Assembly (NCBI GenBank): GCA_021401465.1
Contig: JADDMT010000090.1
Span: 1 to 64,000 of the forward strand
DNA length: 64,000 nucleotides
From: Teratosphaeria epicoccoides
Taxonomy: Eukaryota; Ascomycota; Dothideomycetes; Mycosphaerellales; Teratosphaeriaceae
Reading direction: 5' to 3'
The translations under genes were made by a program, and so were the position numbers. Shown piece after piece: positions 46,488 through 58,290 of the stretch; position 1 is the first letter of the stretch; each line of letters starts with the position of its first letter. A model generated the notes under the pieces. The model was not told where the DNA came from. It made no database searches and saw nothing but the letters and a program-made list of their open reading frames with translations.

Positions 46488-47337
46488 TGGAGGAGGACAC
46501 ATGTATGAAAAGCGGTCGGAGGAATGCAAGCAAAGGGCTTGAGGAGGATGTGGGCAAGCATCACAGCACCTCCCCACTTCTCCCCCCTCTTGCGCCTCCA
46601 TCTCACCACCCATCCACGCACCCACCGCCGCGCTCGCATTCCGCGCATCGAGAAGCTGGATAGCACTCACACGCACCGCACCACAATCCACACTGCGGTT
46701 TGGACTGGACCGGACCTGGGGGTGCACACCCAGGGACGCTTCTTTTCTCTCCATCTCTGTGGCTTGGTTACGTGCGATTTGTGCTGGCCTTCTTTCCTTT
46801 GCTCAGGGGTCTTGCTGGCGTATAGTGGACGTGGACGTGGTGCTTTTGGCGGGACTTGAGGGTGGGGCTGTGGGGGTGGATGGTACGCACATCCTGGATG
46901 AAGTTGTCCGCGCGATGGAGAAGGACGGGCGCATGGGAATGGGTGGGTTGGTGGGCAGGGAGGAGGATTCGGTGGAGGATTGGAGGTTGGTAGGATTTCC
47001 TTGGTCTTGGTATATAGAAGCGGCAAGGCGACATCTTGCGACAACCACTGTCTCTCTTCGGCGTCGTCTTGCCGCGACTCCTCCCCGCCGGGTACTCGCA
47101 TACGAGACACAGTATTCAGCATCCCACACCTTGCATTCACGACACAAAGACCTGGTGAGTCAAGGTTGTCCCAACTTCTGGCAAAGACATTGGAGCCCGA
47201 GGACACGGCACGCGACAAAGAGCTTCTCAGACAATATGCTTGAAGCTTTGGCACCAAACCATTGTGGCAAGATCACGATACACAGAACCTCACAATCCAG
47301 TCGCGTGGGCTTCGGCAAAAACATTGTGGCTGAGGCG

Positions 47338-47391
47338 TATATATAACAAATGACGCTCGAGCTGATTTCCCCTTCTTTTCTCTTCTCATTA
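47338..47391 (+). promoter_or_regulatory. TATA box and pyrimidine tract upstream of the 47515 gene
   Basis: 'gtatatataac' at about 47337-47347 is a good TATA box. A CT-rich tract ('ttccccttcttttctcttctc', about 47368-47388) follows at the usual initiation distance in filamentous fungi. This gives a 5' leader of about 130 bases before the ATG at 47515 and explains why the in-frame ATG at 47350 is not the start. Confidence 0.55.
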
Positions 47392-47514
47392 CAATCTTAC
47401 GAAACCACAGATACAAACGAACGCATCCATACACAACACACAAACCCAATCACAACAGCACTCAACATCACGAACTCACCAACCATTCACAACTTCCCCC
47501 AACCAACCACAACC

Positions 47515-49742
47515 ATGTCAAACAACACCTCCAACAACAGCAAAAACAAATTCATCTCCCCGGTCACCCTCGCCATCCGCGCCGCTTTCGCTGAACATCA
47601 AGCCCGCAAATCCCGAACCAACACTCCTTCTGACAACACTTCCGCTCCGCTGCACGTCAGTGGCACAGGCCTAGCACCTGTCCGCGGTGGGGATGGGACA
47701 CAGGAGCGTGGACGAGTTCCGGGAGCTTTTCCGCTCGGCACGCCGCGGCAGCTACCTAACACGCCTCCTTCGCCTTCACCTGGTATGCCACACGGTGATC
47801 TAGGCGTCAGACAGCGGACAAGGTACGATGGCCCGGCTACCGCGGCGGCGTTGCGGGAGGACGAGGCGGCGAGGCAGAGGGAGAAAGAGGCTGCTGTGGC
47901 GACGGGGAGGGATCAGGTGGCTGCTGAGCAGGCGAGCTTGGGCGCAAATGATGCGACGAGGACACAGGGTGCAGCCGCGACGAGGACACTGGTCGTAGGC
48001 GCGACGATGCCGGACGTGCAGGGCAATGAGCGCGTGCGGCAATCTGCGAGGATGAGAGAGATCGACCCAAGACGACTCGAAACTGAGGCGCCGGAGGAGG
48101 ACAATGATGATGACGATGATGATGACGCGAGGGATGCCGACGACGATGACTTCCCATACTCCTCGATGAGGAGATCAACCACCCCTAGACCGCCAAAGCG
48201 CGTCACCTTTCCCGACACGCCCTACAACAACACCACCGAATCACATCCCACTGCGCCTCAGCAGCCTCGCACGCACAACAACACCAACGCACCCTCCTGG
48301 CTCCTCCGCGCAAAAGCCGACTTCTCAGTCCACCCCTACCTTACCCTCGCCATCCTCTTCACCTTCCTCACCACCCTCCTCACCTCCCCGCTCCTCCTCG
48401 CCCTCTCTTGTACCCCTCCGCCGCCCCTCGCGACTAACACGACCGACCCCGACCTCCCCTCTATCCTCTCGCACACTCTGGGGTTTGAGCAGGACATTGC
48501 GCGTGTAAGTCCCGCTCCTGCACATGTCCCTTCTTTGCACACCGCACGTCACACTAACCCCACTCTGCACCCTGCGAACATGACTGATCTGTAGTATGTG
48601 GCAGGGCATCGAAAGCTTCGACCTCGCGGCTTTCGCCCCCTGCGCGGCATTCTACTGGCACTGCGCGCTGGGGTCTGGAGCGAACGACCCTTTCTGGGAA
48701 ACGTACTTGTCGAAATCGACTGATGCGGACTCTGTGCGTCCTGGATGGTCCGGGAGGCACTGCGCGAGGGTGCCGGCTTGTCCGGGCGTGGCGACGATGC
48801 AGGAGAAGAGGGTGAGTGATGGAGAGCTATGGGCGGCGACACAAGTCTTCGTGAATGTCAGCGAGGCGATTGAGGAGATGGAACCGGTGCTTGTAAGTGG
48901 CTCACACTCGGAAGGATTTGCAGTATCTGGCGATGTACCTAATCAATCATACTTTTCCCCCACAGCTGAATCTTTCCACTTCCACGACGACCCACACAAA
49001 GCGTCTGACCCACCTCTTCGACCAATCCTCCGCCGCCTCGACCCTCTTACCCTCCCAACCCTACCCTGTCCGTCTCCTCCAAGACCTTCACACCACCGCC
49101 CTCCAAATCTACGAAGCAGATTCCACCTCCGACTACCCTTTCCCCCTCAAAGCCGCCACCTTCCTCACCCGTCCCATCTGGACCCGACTCTACCTCCAAA
49201 ACACATACATCCTCGGCAACAACCCCAGCTTTCCCCTCGAAATCGCCGCGGTGTATCGAGGCCTTCTCTCGAGTTTCTCCACCGCCGGCGAGCAGGTCCT
49301 GGAAATCTTGACGCAGCGCATCGCGCCGCAGGGTCGGGAGTGCCAAGAGCGGCTGCATGCTTTCGAGACGGCGCTGGAGACGCTCCCGCCGACGGGCCAA
49401 ATCTCGTGGTTGAAGCAGAAGTGGATCGAGGGGTACTTCAGGCCGGTGTGTGATTTTGCTGCGGATGTGAGATCCTCTTCTTCCTCCTCTTCGAGCGTGA
49501 GGGGGAGAGGGCGAGGGGGCAGTCACTTTTCGATTACGGATTTCCTCAAGGCGGGCGATCTGGAGGCTGAGGTGCGGAGGGCGGGGATGGCGTTGAGGAA
49601 GTTTGAGGGGAAGGTGAGGGGGAGGGTGGGGACGGGGTGGGGGGCGTTGGTGGTGGGGAAGGGGGGTGAGAGGGGGAGGGTGGAGGGGATGGTGAGGGAG
49701 TGGAGGGGCATGGGGGTTGGGTTTGGGGGTAGGCAGGCATGA
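47515..49742 (+). CDS. Single-pass membrane protein, 684 aa, two introns
   Basis: Exons 47515-48504, 48605-48892 and 48966-49742, all joined at phase 0. The start 'accATGtc' has a good Kozak context and lies downstream of the TATA box. Residues 1-270 are disordered, with a Glu/Ala-rich stretch and an acidic run (about 200-216, 'EEDNDDDDDDDARDADDDD'). A membrane segment at about 275-298 ('YLTLAILFTFLTTLLTSPLL') follows. The remaining 385 residues form a mostly helical domain with a Cys-rich part encoded by exon 2 ('FAPCAAFYWHCALG', 'CARVPACPG'). The C-terminal end is Gly/Arg-rich. The topology resembles the two paralogues at the island's ends. Family not recognised. Confidence 0.7.
48505..48604 (+). 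other. Intron 1 of the 684-aa membrane protein gene (100 bp)
   Basis: Begins GTAAGT, has branch candidates 'actaac' and 'tgactgat', and ends GCAG. The alternative TAG at 48592-48594 would shift the frame, so the later AG is preferred. Confidence 0.7.
48893..48965 (+). other. Intron 2 of the 684-aa membrane protein gene (73 bp)
   Basis: Begins GTAAGT and ends CCCCCACAG. Joining keeps phase 0 ('MEPVL' then 'LNLSTST'). Confidence 0.75.
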
Positions 49743-50512
49743 GGTTTTCTCGACGAGTGTCTTGGCTGTGCTGTGTGTGGTCGTGTGCCTGGAGCGAGGA
49801 TGATTGTTCGTCTGGTTTGGGAATGAGCATTGAGTGAAGATGTGCGGTGGAGGTCTTGCTTTTCTGATCAGCACACTGTCCATTCTATCGTGAGTGACCC
49901 GCGTGAGCCGCGGTGATGGTCACCCATTAGGCAATCTCTCCCGCTGTTTCGGTAGCTTGAGCTTGAGAATCGTGGTGTATCGATACCCCAGCAGCGCTAG
50001 TCCTCAACAAGGTCCCTCCCTCACTGCTCCTTTCACTCAAGGAGCCGCCGAACCGCAGGCTCATGTAACAGTCCATAGTCGGTCTTTCTCAATCAACTTG
50101 CGTTCGCCTCACGTAACATGTAATATCGACTGTAAACTTCCACACCAGCTCCCCCTCTCTCGTGTCGTCGTATATGTTCTGCGCGGCCTCGCAAGATATA
50201 AAATAATAGATATTATTATTTAAAGCTAACCTAAGCTTAAAAAAATAATATCGTTTAGTATCCACCGTGCCTTTGACCCGGTCCTCTTCTCAAGGTACCA
50301 GGGATCACTTCATCCTTCTAAGTGCGGTTGTCGTGTAGCGCTGGCAACTTCGTGATAGCCTGGGGATGGCAGTCCTCTTCTCAAGGTACCAGGAAACACT
50401 TCTTCCTTCCAAGTGCGGTTGTCGCGTAGCGCTGGGCACTTCGTGATAGCCTGGGGATGGCATGAAACGCGGCTGATGTCGAGTGGTGCCGATGCCGTGC
50501 CGCTGATACCAC
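49743..50512. other. Intergenic region between convergent genes
   Basis: 3' flanks of the two convergent genes. Contains an AT-rich palindromic patch (about 50200-50255, 'aataatagatattatt' followed by an A run), possibly a transcript-end signal or a small decayed repeat, and then the 91-bp tandem duplication at 50281-50462. Confidence 0.5.
50281..50462. repeat. 91-bp tandem duplication downstream of the 50513-51568 gene
   Basis: Copy 1 is 50281-50371 and copy 2 is 50372-50462. Both start 'gtcctcttctcaaggtacca' and end 'gatagcctggggatggca'. They differ at several sites. It lies immediately after the stop of the minus-strand gene. Confidence 0.85.
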
Positions 50513-51568
50513 TCAGCGAAGATCACCGAGCACAATCTCTTCGATCGCGCTCTCCAAACTCTGCACCCGCTGCTCCAACAGCGCCTCCAACACGGGATTG
50601 TGCGGGCGTGGCCTCGGCTGACAGCCGCCTGCTCGCCTCTCACCGGAAGAGGTGTCCAGAGAATCTCCGATCTGCAACAGGTCGAGCGAGAAGGTCTCAC
50701 GACAGCGTCTGTGGCTCGAGCGTGCGAGGAGCCTTCCCACCTCGGCCTGTTCACCACGGAGATCGCGCCCCTCCCCGGCGTGGTCTTGCACGCATGTCTG
50801 GAAGTGCAGCCAGCTGTGCACCGTCTGGATCACATCGCCGCCAATCTGCGCCACGAGATCGTGGTCGACTTGCCTTCCGCCCGTGAAATCGGTGGGATGG
50901 AGTGCCAGCCAGAGTGCCGCTGCCCGGGACTCGGCCGTCCACGTGGACAGGGCGACGACAAAGCTCAGTGGTAATGATGCAGCGACGCTCTCGGGCATGG
51001 TCTGGAAATCTCTCTGAATGCCAGTGAGGTGGGCCATGTAATTCTGTCCGGCTTGGGCGAGTGATGCTGATGTGCTCCGTGCGGACAGGAAGCAGCGAAG
51101 GTGGTAGACGACGATGGCAGTGGCGATCAGGCCGAGGACGATGAGGAGCGGGTTGTCACGGTTGTGCTTGCTAACCGGCTCCGTGTCACCAATCTCGGCC
51201 TGGTTATCGTCGTTTTCCCGATGGTCACGAAGCTTCGAGAGCGCCTCTTCTACATCGCCTGGAGGCAACATGGCCGGCTCACGAGGACCGTCTACCCCGT
51301 TGTCGAGCGCGTCATCGAGGGGCAGAAAGGAAGCCGCGTTCGTAGCACCTGCGTCTTGTTGAAGTCCGCTTGGGTTGTGCTCGCTCCTTCCCTGCTCCAC
51401 GCTCTCCAGCTCTGTATCCTCCTGCTTGATCCTTTCCTCCACTTTTGCAATGATCCGCTTTTCCCCCTCCTCCCCATCATTCGCATGGGATCCCTTCGCC
51501 CTACCCGCGCTACAATCCTCGCCCTCGCGGCGCCGCCTCTTCTCGTCCCGCTTCGACTCATCCTCCAT
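50513..51568 (-). CDS. Single-pass membrane protein, 351 aa, paralogue of the gene at 39427-40602
   Basis: Start chosen at the ATG 51568 in 'aaaccATGgagg', a good Kozak context. The open frame continues upstream to 51832 but without a convincing start. Residues 1-135 are charged and disordered. A membrane segment is at about 140-156 ('LLIVLGLIATAIVVYHL'). The C-terminal domain has 'AASLPLSFVVALS', 'AAALWLALH', Cys 259 and Cys 289 (30 apart, as in the other gene), 'C.ETFSLDLLQI' and 'LEQRVQSLESAIEEIVLGD'. It faces the other paralogue across the island. Unmutated, although decayed transposons begin about 300 bp upstream. Confidence 0.68.
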   Translation of the reverse strand: MEDESKRDEKRRRREGEDCSAGRAKGSHANDGEEGEKRIIAKVEERIKQEDTELESVEQGRSEHNPSGLQQDAGATNAASFLPLDDALDNGVDGPREPAMLPPGDVEEALSKLRDHRENDDNQAEIGDTEPVSKHNRDNPLLIVLGLIATAIVVYHLRCFLSARSTSASLAQAGQNYMAHLTGIQRDFQTMPESVAASLPLSFVVALSTWTAESRAAALWLALHPTDFTGGRQVDHDLVAQIGGDVIQTVHSWLHFQTCVQDHAGEGRDLRGEQAEVGRLLARSSHRRCRETFSLDLLQIGDSLDTSSGERRAGGCQPRPRPHNPVLEALLEQRVQSLESAIEEIVLGDLR

Positions 51569-52163
51569 GGTTTTGCGTGGATACCTGTGACTACACAAAG
51601 ACGGACTGCACACGGTCAAGACTTCATCGTGCGAATGCCCATGTGCTGCTGCACGTGTCGAAATGCGCAGGGCTGCGCCAAACGCGGCAAAAACGTCATC
51701 GCATGCGTACACACATGAATGATGTTTAGCTTGTCGAGTTGAAGTGCCAACGTTAATAGCAGTTAATAGCAGAGTCTTCAGCACCCCTTCGCCTTCGGCT
51801 GCTTCAAACGCGCCTGAATTAGCGAGCCTCACACTGCTTCTAGACTAGGACTGCGCGTTACCCGCATGTTCTGAAACGGAACAAAAATCTGTCCCGCTTC
51901 AGGCTTGATGATGCGGGGTAGCGTCAGCCAGGTCGAAAATCTGGCTAGGTTCAAGCTTACACATGCAGGGTAAGTCTAAACTAGATTAAAAATCTGTCAG
52001 AGCTCTTACAAAGAGGCATATTCTAGTGTAGAATAGACATGAACATATAAATATAAAACTTATCTAGTTAGTAATATAGCTATAGTCCCTAGAGAAGTAG
52101 GAGGAACCTAAGAGAACCTAAGGTCTTCTTAACCTCTTATGTCTAAATCTAGGTAGAGCTAAC
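51569..52163. other. Right island border with three imperfect repeats of increasing decay
   Basis: From 51840 on, a unit containing 'aaaaatctg..c.gcttcaggcttg' and 'tg.gggta' occurs about three times (51885-51925, 51935-51975, 51988-52012). The first keeps normal bases and the later copies look progressively RIP-like. Beyond about 51,990 the sequence has the TpA-rich character of the right nest. Confidence 0.5.
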
Positions 52164-52791
52164 TAATACAGTTAATACTAGGGGGCTATTAGAGCTACAT
52201 AGGTTCTAATACATGCCCTTAGCATGTAATAACCCTACTATATAGCAAAGGGGGTCCTTTGTACATATATTAGCTTGTATGTTATCTAAGTAGGATTAAT
52301 GCCTAACATAGGATACCCTATACTACTAACCCTATAGTACCCCTATAGGAATTTCCTAACTCTCTAGTACCCCTACAAGGTTAGGCTTAGACATGCTTTC
52401 TTAATTAAGGGGTATTAGGGGTTAAAAGTACCTCTAGTACTATCTCTATAAGAAGCAGAAAGTAGTACTATCTTATACCTACTAAAAGGTTAGATTACTC
52501 TGTTATACTACAAGATATTTTCATATTATATAGTATATACATCTATATTATTTCTGCTTTCTCCTCTCTGCTTTATAGTCTAGCAGAGAATATTATAACA
52601 TGTCTATAGTACTATAAACTTATAACTAATACATAGCGAGTACTATCCTAAGCGCCTATAATAGCAAAGCTAGCCTAAGTAACTAGCCTATAAGAGTACC
52701 CCCTACAAGCGACATAGCATTAAACGACAGTTCTACTAGAGGCTAATTATGTAGTAGACAAGGTAACATATTCCCTATATAGGGACTATAG
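52164..52791 (+). mobile_element. Element K: family-1 5' end (LTR and gag start)
   Basis: LTR 52164-52550 (387 bp, starts TAATACAG and ends TCTATATTA), then the start of gag (ATG at 52600) to 52791, where element G begins. More decayed than the other family-1 copies; for example, most CpG here are also lost. Confidence 0.8.
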
Positions 52792-53222
52792 TATTATAAA
52801 ATGTTCTAGGGCTAAGCTTTAGCTAGTTATAGGCTAAGCTTTAGCTAATTAGAATCTACATAACAAGTAGGGATAGCGCTATAGAGTACTCTGCTACTCT
52901 GTAGTACTCTATTAAACAGAGTAATAGAGTAGGATAGAGTACTAGGCATAGCTACTATAGAACGATCTACTACTCTGTAGTACTCTGTCAAACAGAGTAA
53001 CAGAGTAGGACAGAGTACTAGAGAATCTCCTATGTATTTAGGAACGTTAAGATACCCTTATAGCTTTAATGTGTTAACCTTATATTACATACTTACTAAT
53101 TAGAATTACCTTTATACTAATCATTCTGTCTTACCTTATACTTGTGTTAGTACTCTCTAAAGAAGCCTTAGCTTATACATGATAAGAAGTTACCTAACTA
53201 CCTATTACAAGTAACTATAACA
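52792..53222 (+). repeat. 5' LTR of element G (about 431 bp)
   Basis: Starts TATTATAAAATG (ancestral TGTTATA...) and ends ACTATAACA. It is followed by 'ctttaaacgcccttaggata', like the sequence after the 5' LTR of B. The LTR contains two units with 'tctgtagtactctattaaacagagtaatagagtagga' and a near copy (about 52900-53030). Its sequence differs from the LTR of B except near the 3' end. Confidence 0.65.
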
Positions 53223-53269
53223 CTTTAAACGCCCTTAGGATAAGCGCCTTATTACAAGTTAGAAGGGGA

Positions 53270-54600
53270 ACTCCTGCCCCTAGCAAGACAAGTAGTACTT
53301 AATGTACTACTACTAGTACTAGCAATGTACTAGGAACCTATACTAGAAACAATTCTCTTAAGATTAGAAAGCTAGACTTCTACTATAGTAACTAAGACAA
53401 GTTTAATACCTAGGTTAACTAGATAGACATATACTTTATGTTTAACTAGATTTAAGATAACTTAAAGCTAGTCTTTATAATAACATTTATATAAGGTAGG
53501 ACTTAGTATTAAGTTAAATTATTTCTTAGGACCTATCTAGATAGTAATAGAACTAATAACTTAAACAGAGTTTTTGCAAGCTACAAACATCTTAAGCATG
53601 TAATAAAGAAGGTCTTTAGATCTTTAAACAAGGTTACTACTATAGTTAGGGTCATCTAACACTTAACTTAGAAGGGGTTATATACTAACTATGCTACTAA
53701 ATTTTAGGAGTATGCCTAGCTTACTAATTAGGACAACGAATCTCTTATGACAATATACTAATAAGGTCTTAAAGATAATGTCAAGGATAAGCTTACATGT
53801 AATAGCAGAAAGGTAGATAATATAGGAACATTAGTTAAGGTTACAATTAATCTTGATAATAGGCTCTACAAATAAGCTTTAGAATGACACTATAATTCTA
53901 AGACTTCTAGAAAAGCAGGTTTTGCTCCTAGATACGACAGTTGACAAAACTATAGTACCTATAATAAGCTAAAGGGGAACAACTACTATAGCGCGCAACT
54001 AATAGAGCTAGACGCTATCTAGAAGGGTCAAGTATTTAAAGGAAAGAAGGGCAAGAATTTGCCTAGGAAAGTAGGAAGATTAACTTACTATACCTATAGT
54101 AAGGAAGGCTACGTAGTAAGGGACTATTATAGCAAGAAAATAGTATGACGCGAATAGCTTAACATGATGTAACAAAAGGACTTAGGCAGAGAAGGCTATA
54201 GAATAATTAGTATACTAAGCTCTGTTAACAAAGCACTAAGGACCTACATAGAGGTAGTTACTAGAAAACCCCTATACATGAGTAATAGATTATAATGTAG
54301 AACCCTTAATTAGGAACTCTACAAGGATCTATAGTGTAATATCTACGAAGAAGACAAGGAACTCTATAACTACAAAAACAAAGTCAAGTTAGAATTTACT
54401 AAGTTAGAGATATTACCTAAGGAACGCTTACTAATTCTACTAGAACTACATAGTACATATAGAGCTCTACTAAAGCGCGAACTCTATATGATAGCAAGAA
54501 GGACTAGGCACGCACAACTAAGCCTTACATAAGAAGACGTAAGCCTTAAAAGAAATTAACAAGTCTTGCTTTAATAACGACAAAGAGAACCGAGATCCGA
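53270..54600 (+). pseudogene. gag of element G
   Basis: The frame parallels gag of B. The zinc-knuckle region near 54090-54140 reads 'YTYSKEGYVVRDYYSKK': each Cys has become Tyr (TGT/TGC to TAT/TAC), a direct consequence of G-to-A change in TpG context. Non-functional. Confidence 0.65.
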
Positions 54601-55229
54601 GAACTTCATTCCCTTAAGAGGAGGAGCCTAAAACGATTTAGGAAGTTCTAGAGTCCCCTCTACAAGAGGAGGATTAGCAAGACAAGTTAGAGGAAGAATG
54701 TTCTAATAATGAATCTAATAACACTAAGGATAACAAAAGGACTTAAGAAGTTACCTTTAATGTGCCTCTCGTAATAAAGAAGCTTCTTATACATGTAGCA
54801 TAAAAAACTAAACAGGTATTCCTACTTATTAACAACTAGAGGATAATAAACCTATACTATTTTAACTACCTTCTACAAACAATGAGATTAGCCTACTAGT
54901 AGTACCTTTAAGTCGAAACAAGTTACAAGTTTAGCAAATTCATTATAGATAATATACTAATAGGAAGTAACTTTATACCCTTTAGATATATTACGCTAAA
55001 CTAAGAACTTGTTATAAAAGAAATGCAAGAGTCACTTAATAGCATGCGTAATTAGTATTAACAAGCATAAGAAGTCTAAGGAAAATTTGCGCGTAATAAA
55101 ACATAGCAAGAAAAGGAACTATACCTACATCTTCGGACTATAGAACAAAAGATCTATAACTAGTTAGAGTAATGTTAGGCAAACAGCTAGTTAGGAAATA
55201 GATTAACTCCCTAGATTAGGGCGTTCTAA

Positions 55230-58200
55230 GGGAGTTCCTTAACATAGAAAGCGCTTAAGCATTAATAGTAGTCTTCCGCACTAAAATAATTGTTAATAGG
55301 TACCTAACAAGTATATTAACAGATTCTAGAGCGAGTAGGAATTTTGCCTCTAAATTATTCATTAAGAGCTAAGGGATTACAACCTAAAGCAGAAAGGGAG
55401 GAGTGTATAAACTCATGGTAGTAGATAGGTTACTACTACCTAGAGTAGAACAAGAGACATTATTATTACTACTAGCTATCTAATAGCACTATAAGGAAAT
55501 TGTCTTAGATATTACTAACATAGCTAGTCATAACATTATGCTAGGTATGCCTTAGTCAAGAAAGTATAACCTAGTCGTAGACTAGAAAAGAGGAGTACTT
55601 ACATTTAAGGAATGTAACTACATGATTAGCATTTAACCTATATAGTAGTAGCGTTTGTAGGCAGATAGGATTAACAAACATAGGAAGACTTGTAAGATAT
55701 TTACATTAAGAGGAATCATAGAAAACTGTATTTAACCTAGATCGACACTACCGCTAGGCTAGGAGGGTCACGACAATAATCACAGGAAGGATAGAAGTTA
55801 TATACTATTAAAGAATGAAACTAGAATCTTAGCCCTAGACATTCCTAAGGAGTATAGTAAGTAGAAGCGACTCTTTAAAGAGAAAAGAGGCAAAGCAGCC
55901 TTACCTAAACATTAACTATAGGATTACAAGATACACTTATAGCCTAGGAAAGAGCCTCTATAGGGACCCCTATACGTAATGTCTAAGAAAGAGCTTAAAC
56001 CCCTAGATAAATGGCTAAAGGAGAAACTAGAGAAAGGCTAGATATAGAAGTCGACATCCTCTACAGCCTTACTAGTAATGTTTGTTCTAAAAGCTAGATT
56101 AGATAAAGGACAGCTAGTAGTTAATTTCAGACAACTTAATAACACTATAGCTAAGAACTAATATCTATTACTAAACATCAAAGAAATGTAAGACCGATTA
56201 ACTAGATTAGACTAGTATATAAAGATTAACCTACGTAATGCGTTTTATGTAATATGCATAGTAGCTAGGTATAAGTAGATAACAGCATTCCGAACAAGAT
56301 GTAGACTTTACAAGTTCTTAGTCATGCCGATAGGACTAACTAATGCCCTAGCGTCATGCTAGGACCTTGTTAACAAAGTCCTCTAAGAACTTCTAGATGT
56401 ATGCGCTATAGCATACATAGATGATATTCTAGTTTATACTAGGGGAAGTCTCGACAAGCATATATAACAAGTATAGGACATCTTTAAACGACTTAGTTAA
56501 GTAGGGTTTAAGACTACACTAGAAAAATGCGAATTCTATAAGAAGGAAGTCAAGTTCCTAGGATTCATGATTAGTATGACTAGAATCTAAATCGATCTAG
56601 AGAAGACTAGGTTAATACAGGAATAGCTAACACTAACATACGTCAAGGACATATAGGCATTCCTAGGACTAGCTAACTACAACAGGAAATTCATGAAGGG
56701 CTACTCTAAGATATTAGTATCTCTTATAGAGCTTACAAGAAAAGACAAGAAATAGACCTAGAGCCTAAAAGAAGACTTAGCGTTTAGGCGACTAAAAGAG
56801 TAGTGTACTTTAGCACTAACGCTACAATTATTCGATAGAAACAAGGTAGTCTAGGTAGAGACAGGTGCGTTAGACAGAGCTATAGGAGTATGACTTACGT
56901 AAGAGCATGATAGGAAACAACACCCTATAGCCTACTACTTAAGGAAGATGTTACCTACAGAACAGAACTATAACATCTATAATAAGGAGCTACTTGTAAT
57001 AGTTGCATCCCTGTAACACTAGCAAGTATATGTAGAAGGAGTACTAAGTCTTATAATTCTTTCTAATTATAAGAATCTAACTTACTTTACTATGACTAAA
57101 GTACTAACCTAAAGACAGGCCCGCTAGTCGGAACTATTAGGGTAGTACAAGTTTAAAATCCGCTTTACTCCTAGACGTAAGAACAGACAAGCTAATATAC
57201 TAAGCCGCTATAGCAACTATATAGAGAGTCACAAAACAGTGTAATAGTAAATACTAAAGGCTAATTAAGACAGAAGCCTTAATGCTAATATAAAAGAATT
57301 TAACAACATTATGCGAGTTCTTTAAGATATAGAAGAACAATTCCTAATTAAACATAGGAAGTACTAAGTACTAAAGGAACAAGTTACAGAGTATATATAA
57401 TAACACTATAACAGACTAGAAAATAGACATCCTAGATTTTCAAAAACAATAGAATTAGTTAAGTAAAGCTTTAGGTTCCTACATATGTGACAAAGAGTCC
57501 TAGAGTATATTAAGAAATGTCTACAATGTTAATGTAATAAGGCTAGTAGACATGCTAAGTATAGACACATTTAGTTTAGACATCCTCTAGAATAACTATA
57601 GGACGAAGTAATAATAGATTTCATTACTAAAGTACTAAAGTCTAAGGATCTAGTCATAGGACATAACTATAACATAATACTTGTCATAGTTAATAGGCTT
57701 ACAAAATATGCATATTTCATTCCTGTTAATAAAGCAAGTATAGTAGAGTAACTTAGATACCTTATACTAGATAGACTTGTGTAGTACTATAGATTCCTAA
57801 GGACATACATTACAGACAGAGATAAGCTCTTTACCTCGAATTACTAGAAGACACTTATAGTAACACTCGGAATTAAGCACAAACTATCTATAGTATAACT
57901 ATCTATAAACAGACAGCTAAACAGAAGTTAAGAACTAGGCATTAGAGGTATATCTATAAAACTACGTTAATTACGCATAGAATAATTAGGCGTTACTACT
58001 ACCTATAGCGCAACTTGTACTAAATAACTAATAATCTAAGACTATAAAAGAAACACTATTCTTCGCTAATTTTAGAAAGTATCTGTAACTGCTTAGGGAA
58101 TAGTACTTATAACATCTACACGCGGACAGGGTAATAGTCACTTTAGATGACCTAAAGCAGGTACATAAGGAATTATAAAAGGCAATTATCTAGTCTTAAA

Positions 58201-58290
58201 AGAGGATTACGGGATAATATAATGCTATACAAAAAATGGCACCTTAGCTAAGGAAGGGGGATAAGGTCTACCTCCTAACAAAAAACCTGA
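55230..58290 (+). pseudogene. pol of element G (protease to integrase, truncated)
   Basis: Protease remnant 'LTDSRASRNFASKLF' near 55315 (DSG changed to DSR). RT about 55930-56700 with an intact 'YIDDILVYT' near 56425. RNase H starts 'VETGALDRA', where the catalytic Asp is Gly (about 56860). Integrase about 57400-58250. Stops are TAG or TAA. The end is cut at 58290. Confidence 0.8.

Larger units (their letters stand above)
44944..47336. other. 2.4-kb intergenic region
   Basis: Between divergently transcribed genes. It holds a (CAG)n run (about 45347-45392), a (CT)n run (about 46319-46340) and a 16-bp tandem repeat (46429-46487). Several frames of 150-200 codons occur on both strands but overlap one another, and none has recognisable domains, so I do not call a gene. 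Confidence 0.45.
52792..58290 (+). mobile_element. Element G: family-2-related gypsy, 3' end missing
   Basis: 5' LTR, gag and pol follow the order and sequence of element B to about B position 10640. There G is cut by element H (58291). The target-site bases next to H are 'cctga'. The chromodomain, antisense gene and 3' LTR are not seen in this window. Confidence 0.8.

Noticed and set aside
47350..47514. Upstream in-frame ATG at 47350 as start of the 684-aa protein
   Set aside because: It lies within a few bases of the TATA box, so it cannot be in the transcript; 47515 has a better Kozak context.
51569..51832. N-terminal extension of the 351-aa protein to 51832
   Set aside because: The frame opens with a non-ATG codon, and the sequence before the Kozak-type ATG at 51568 looks non-coding.
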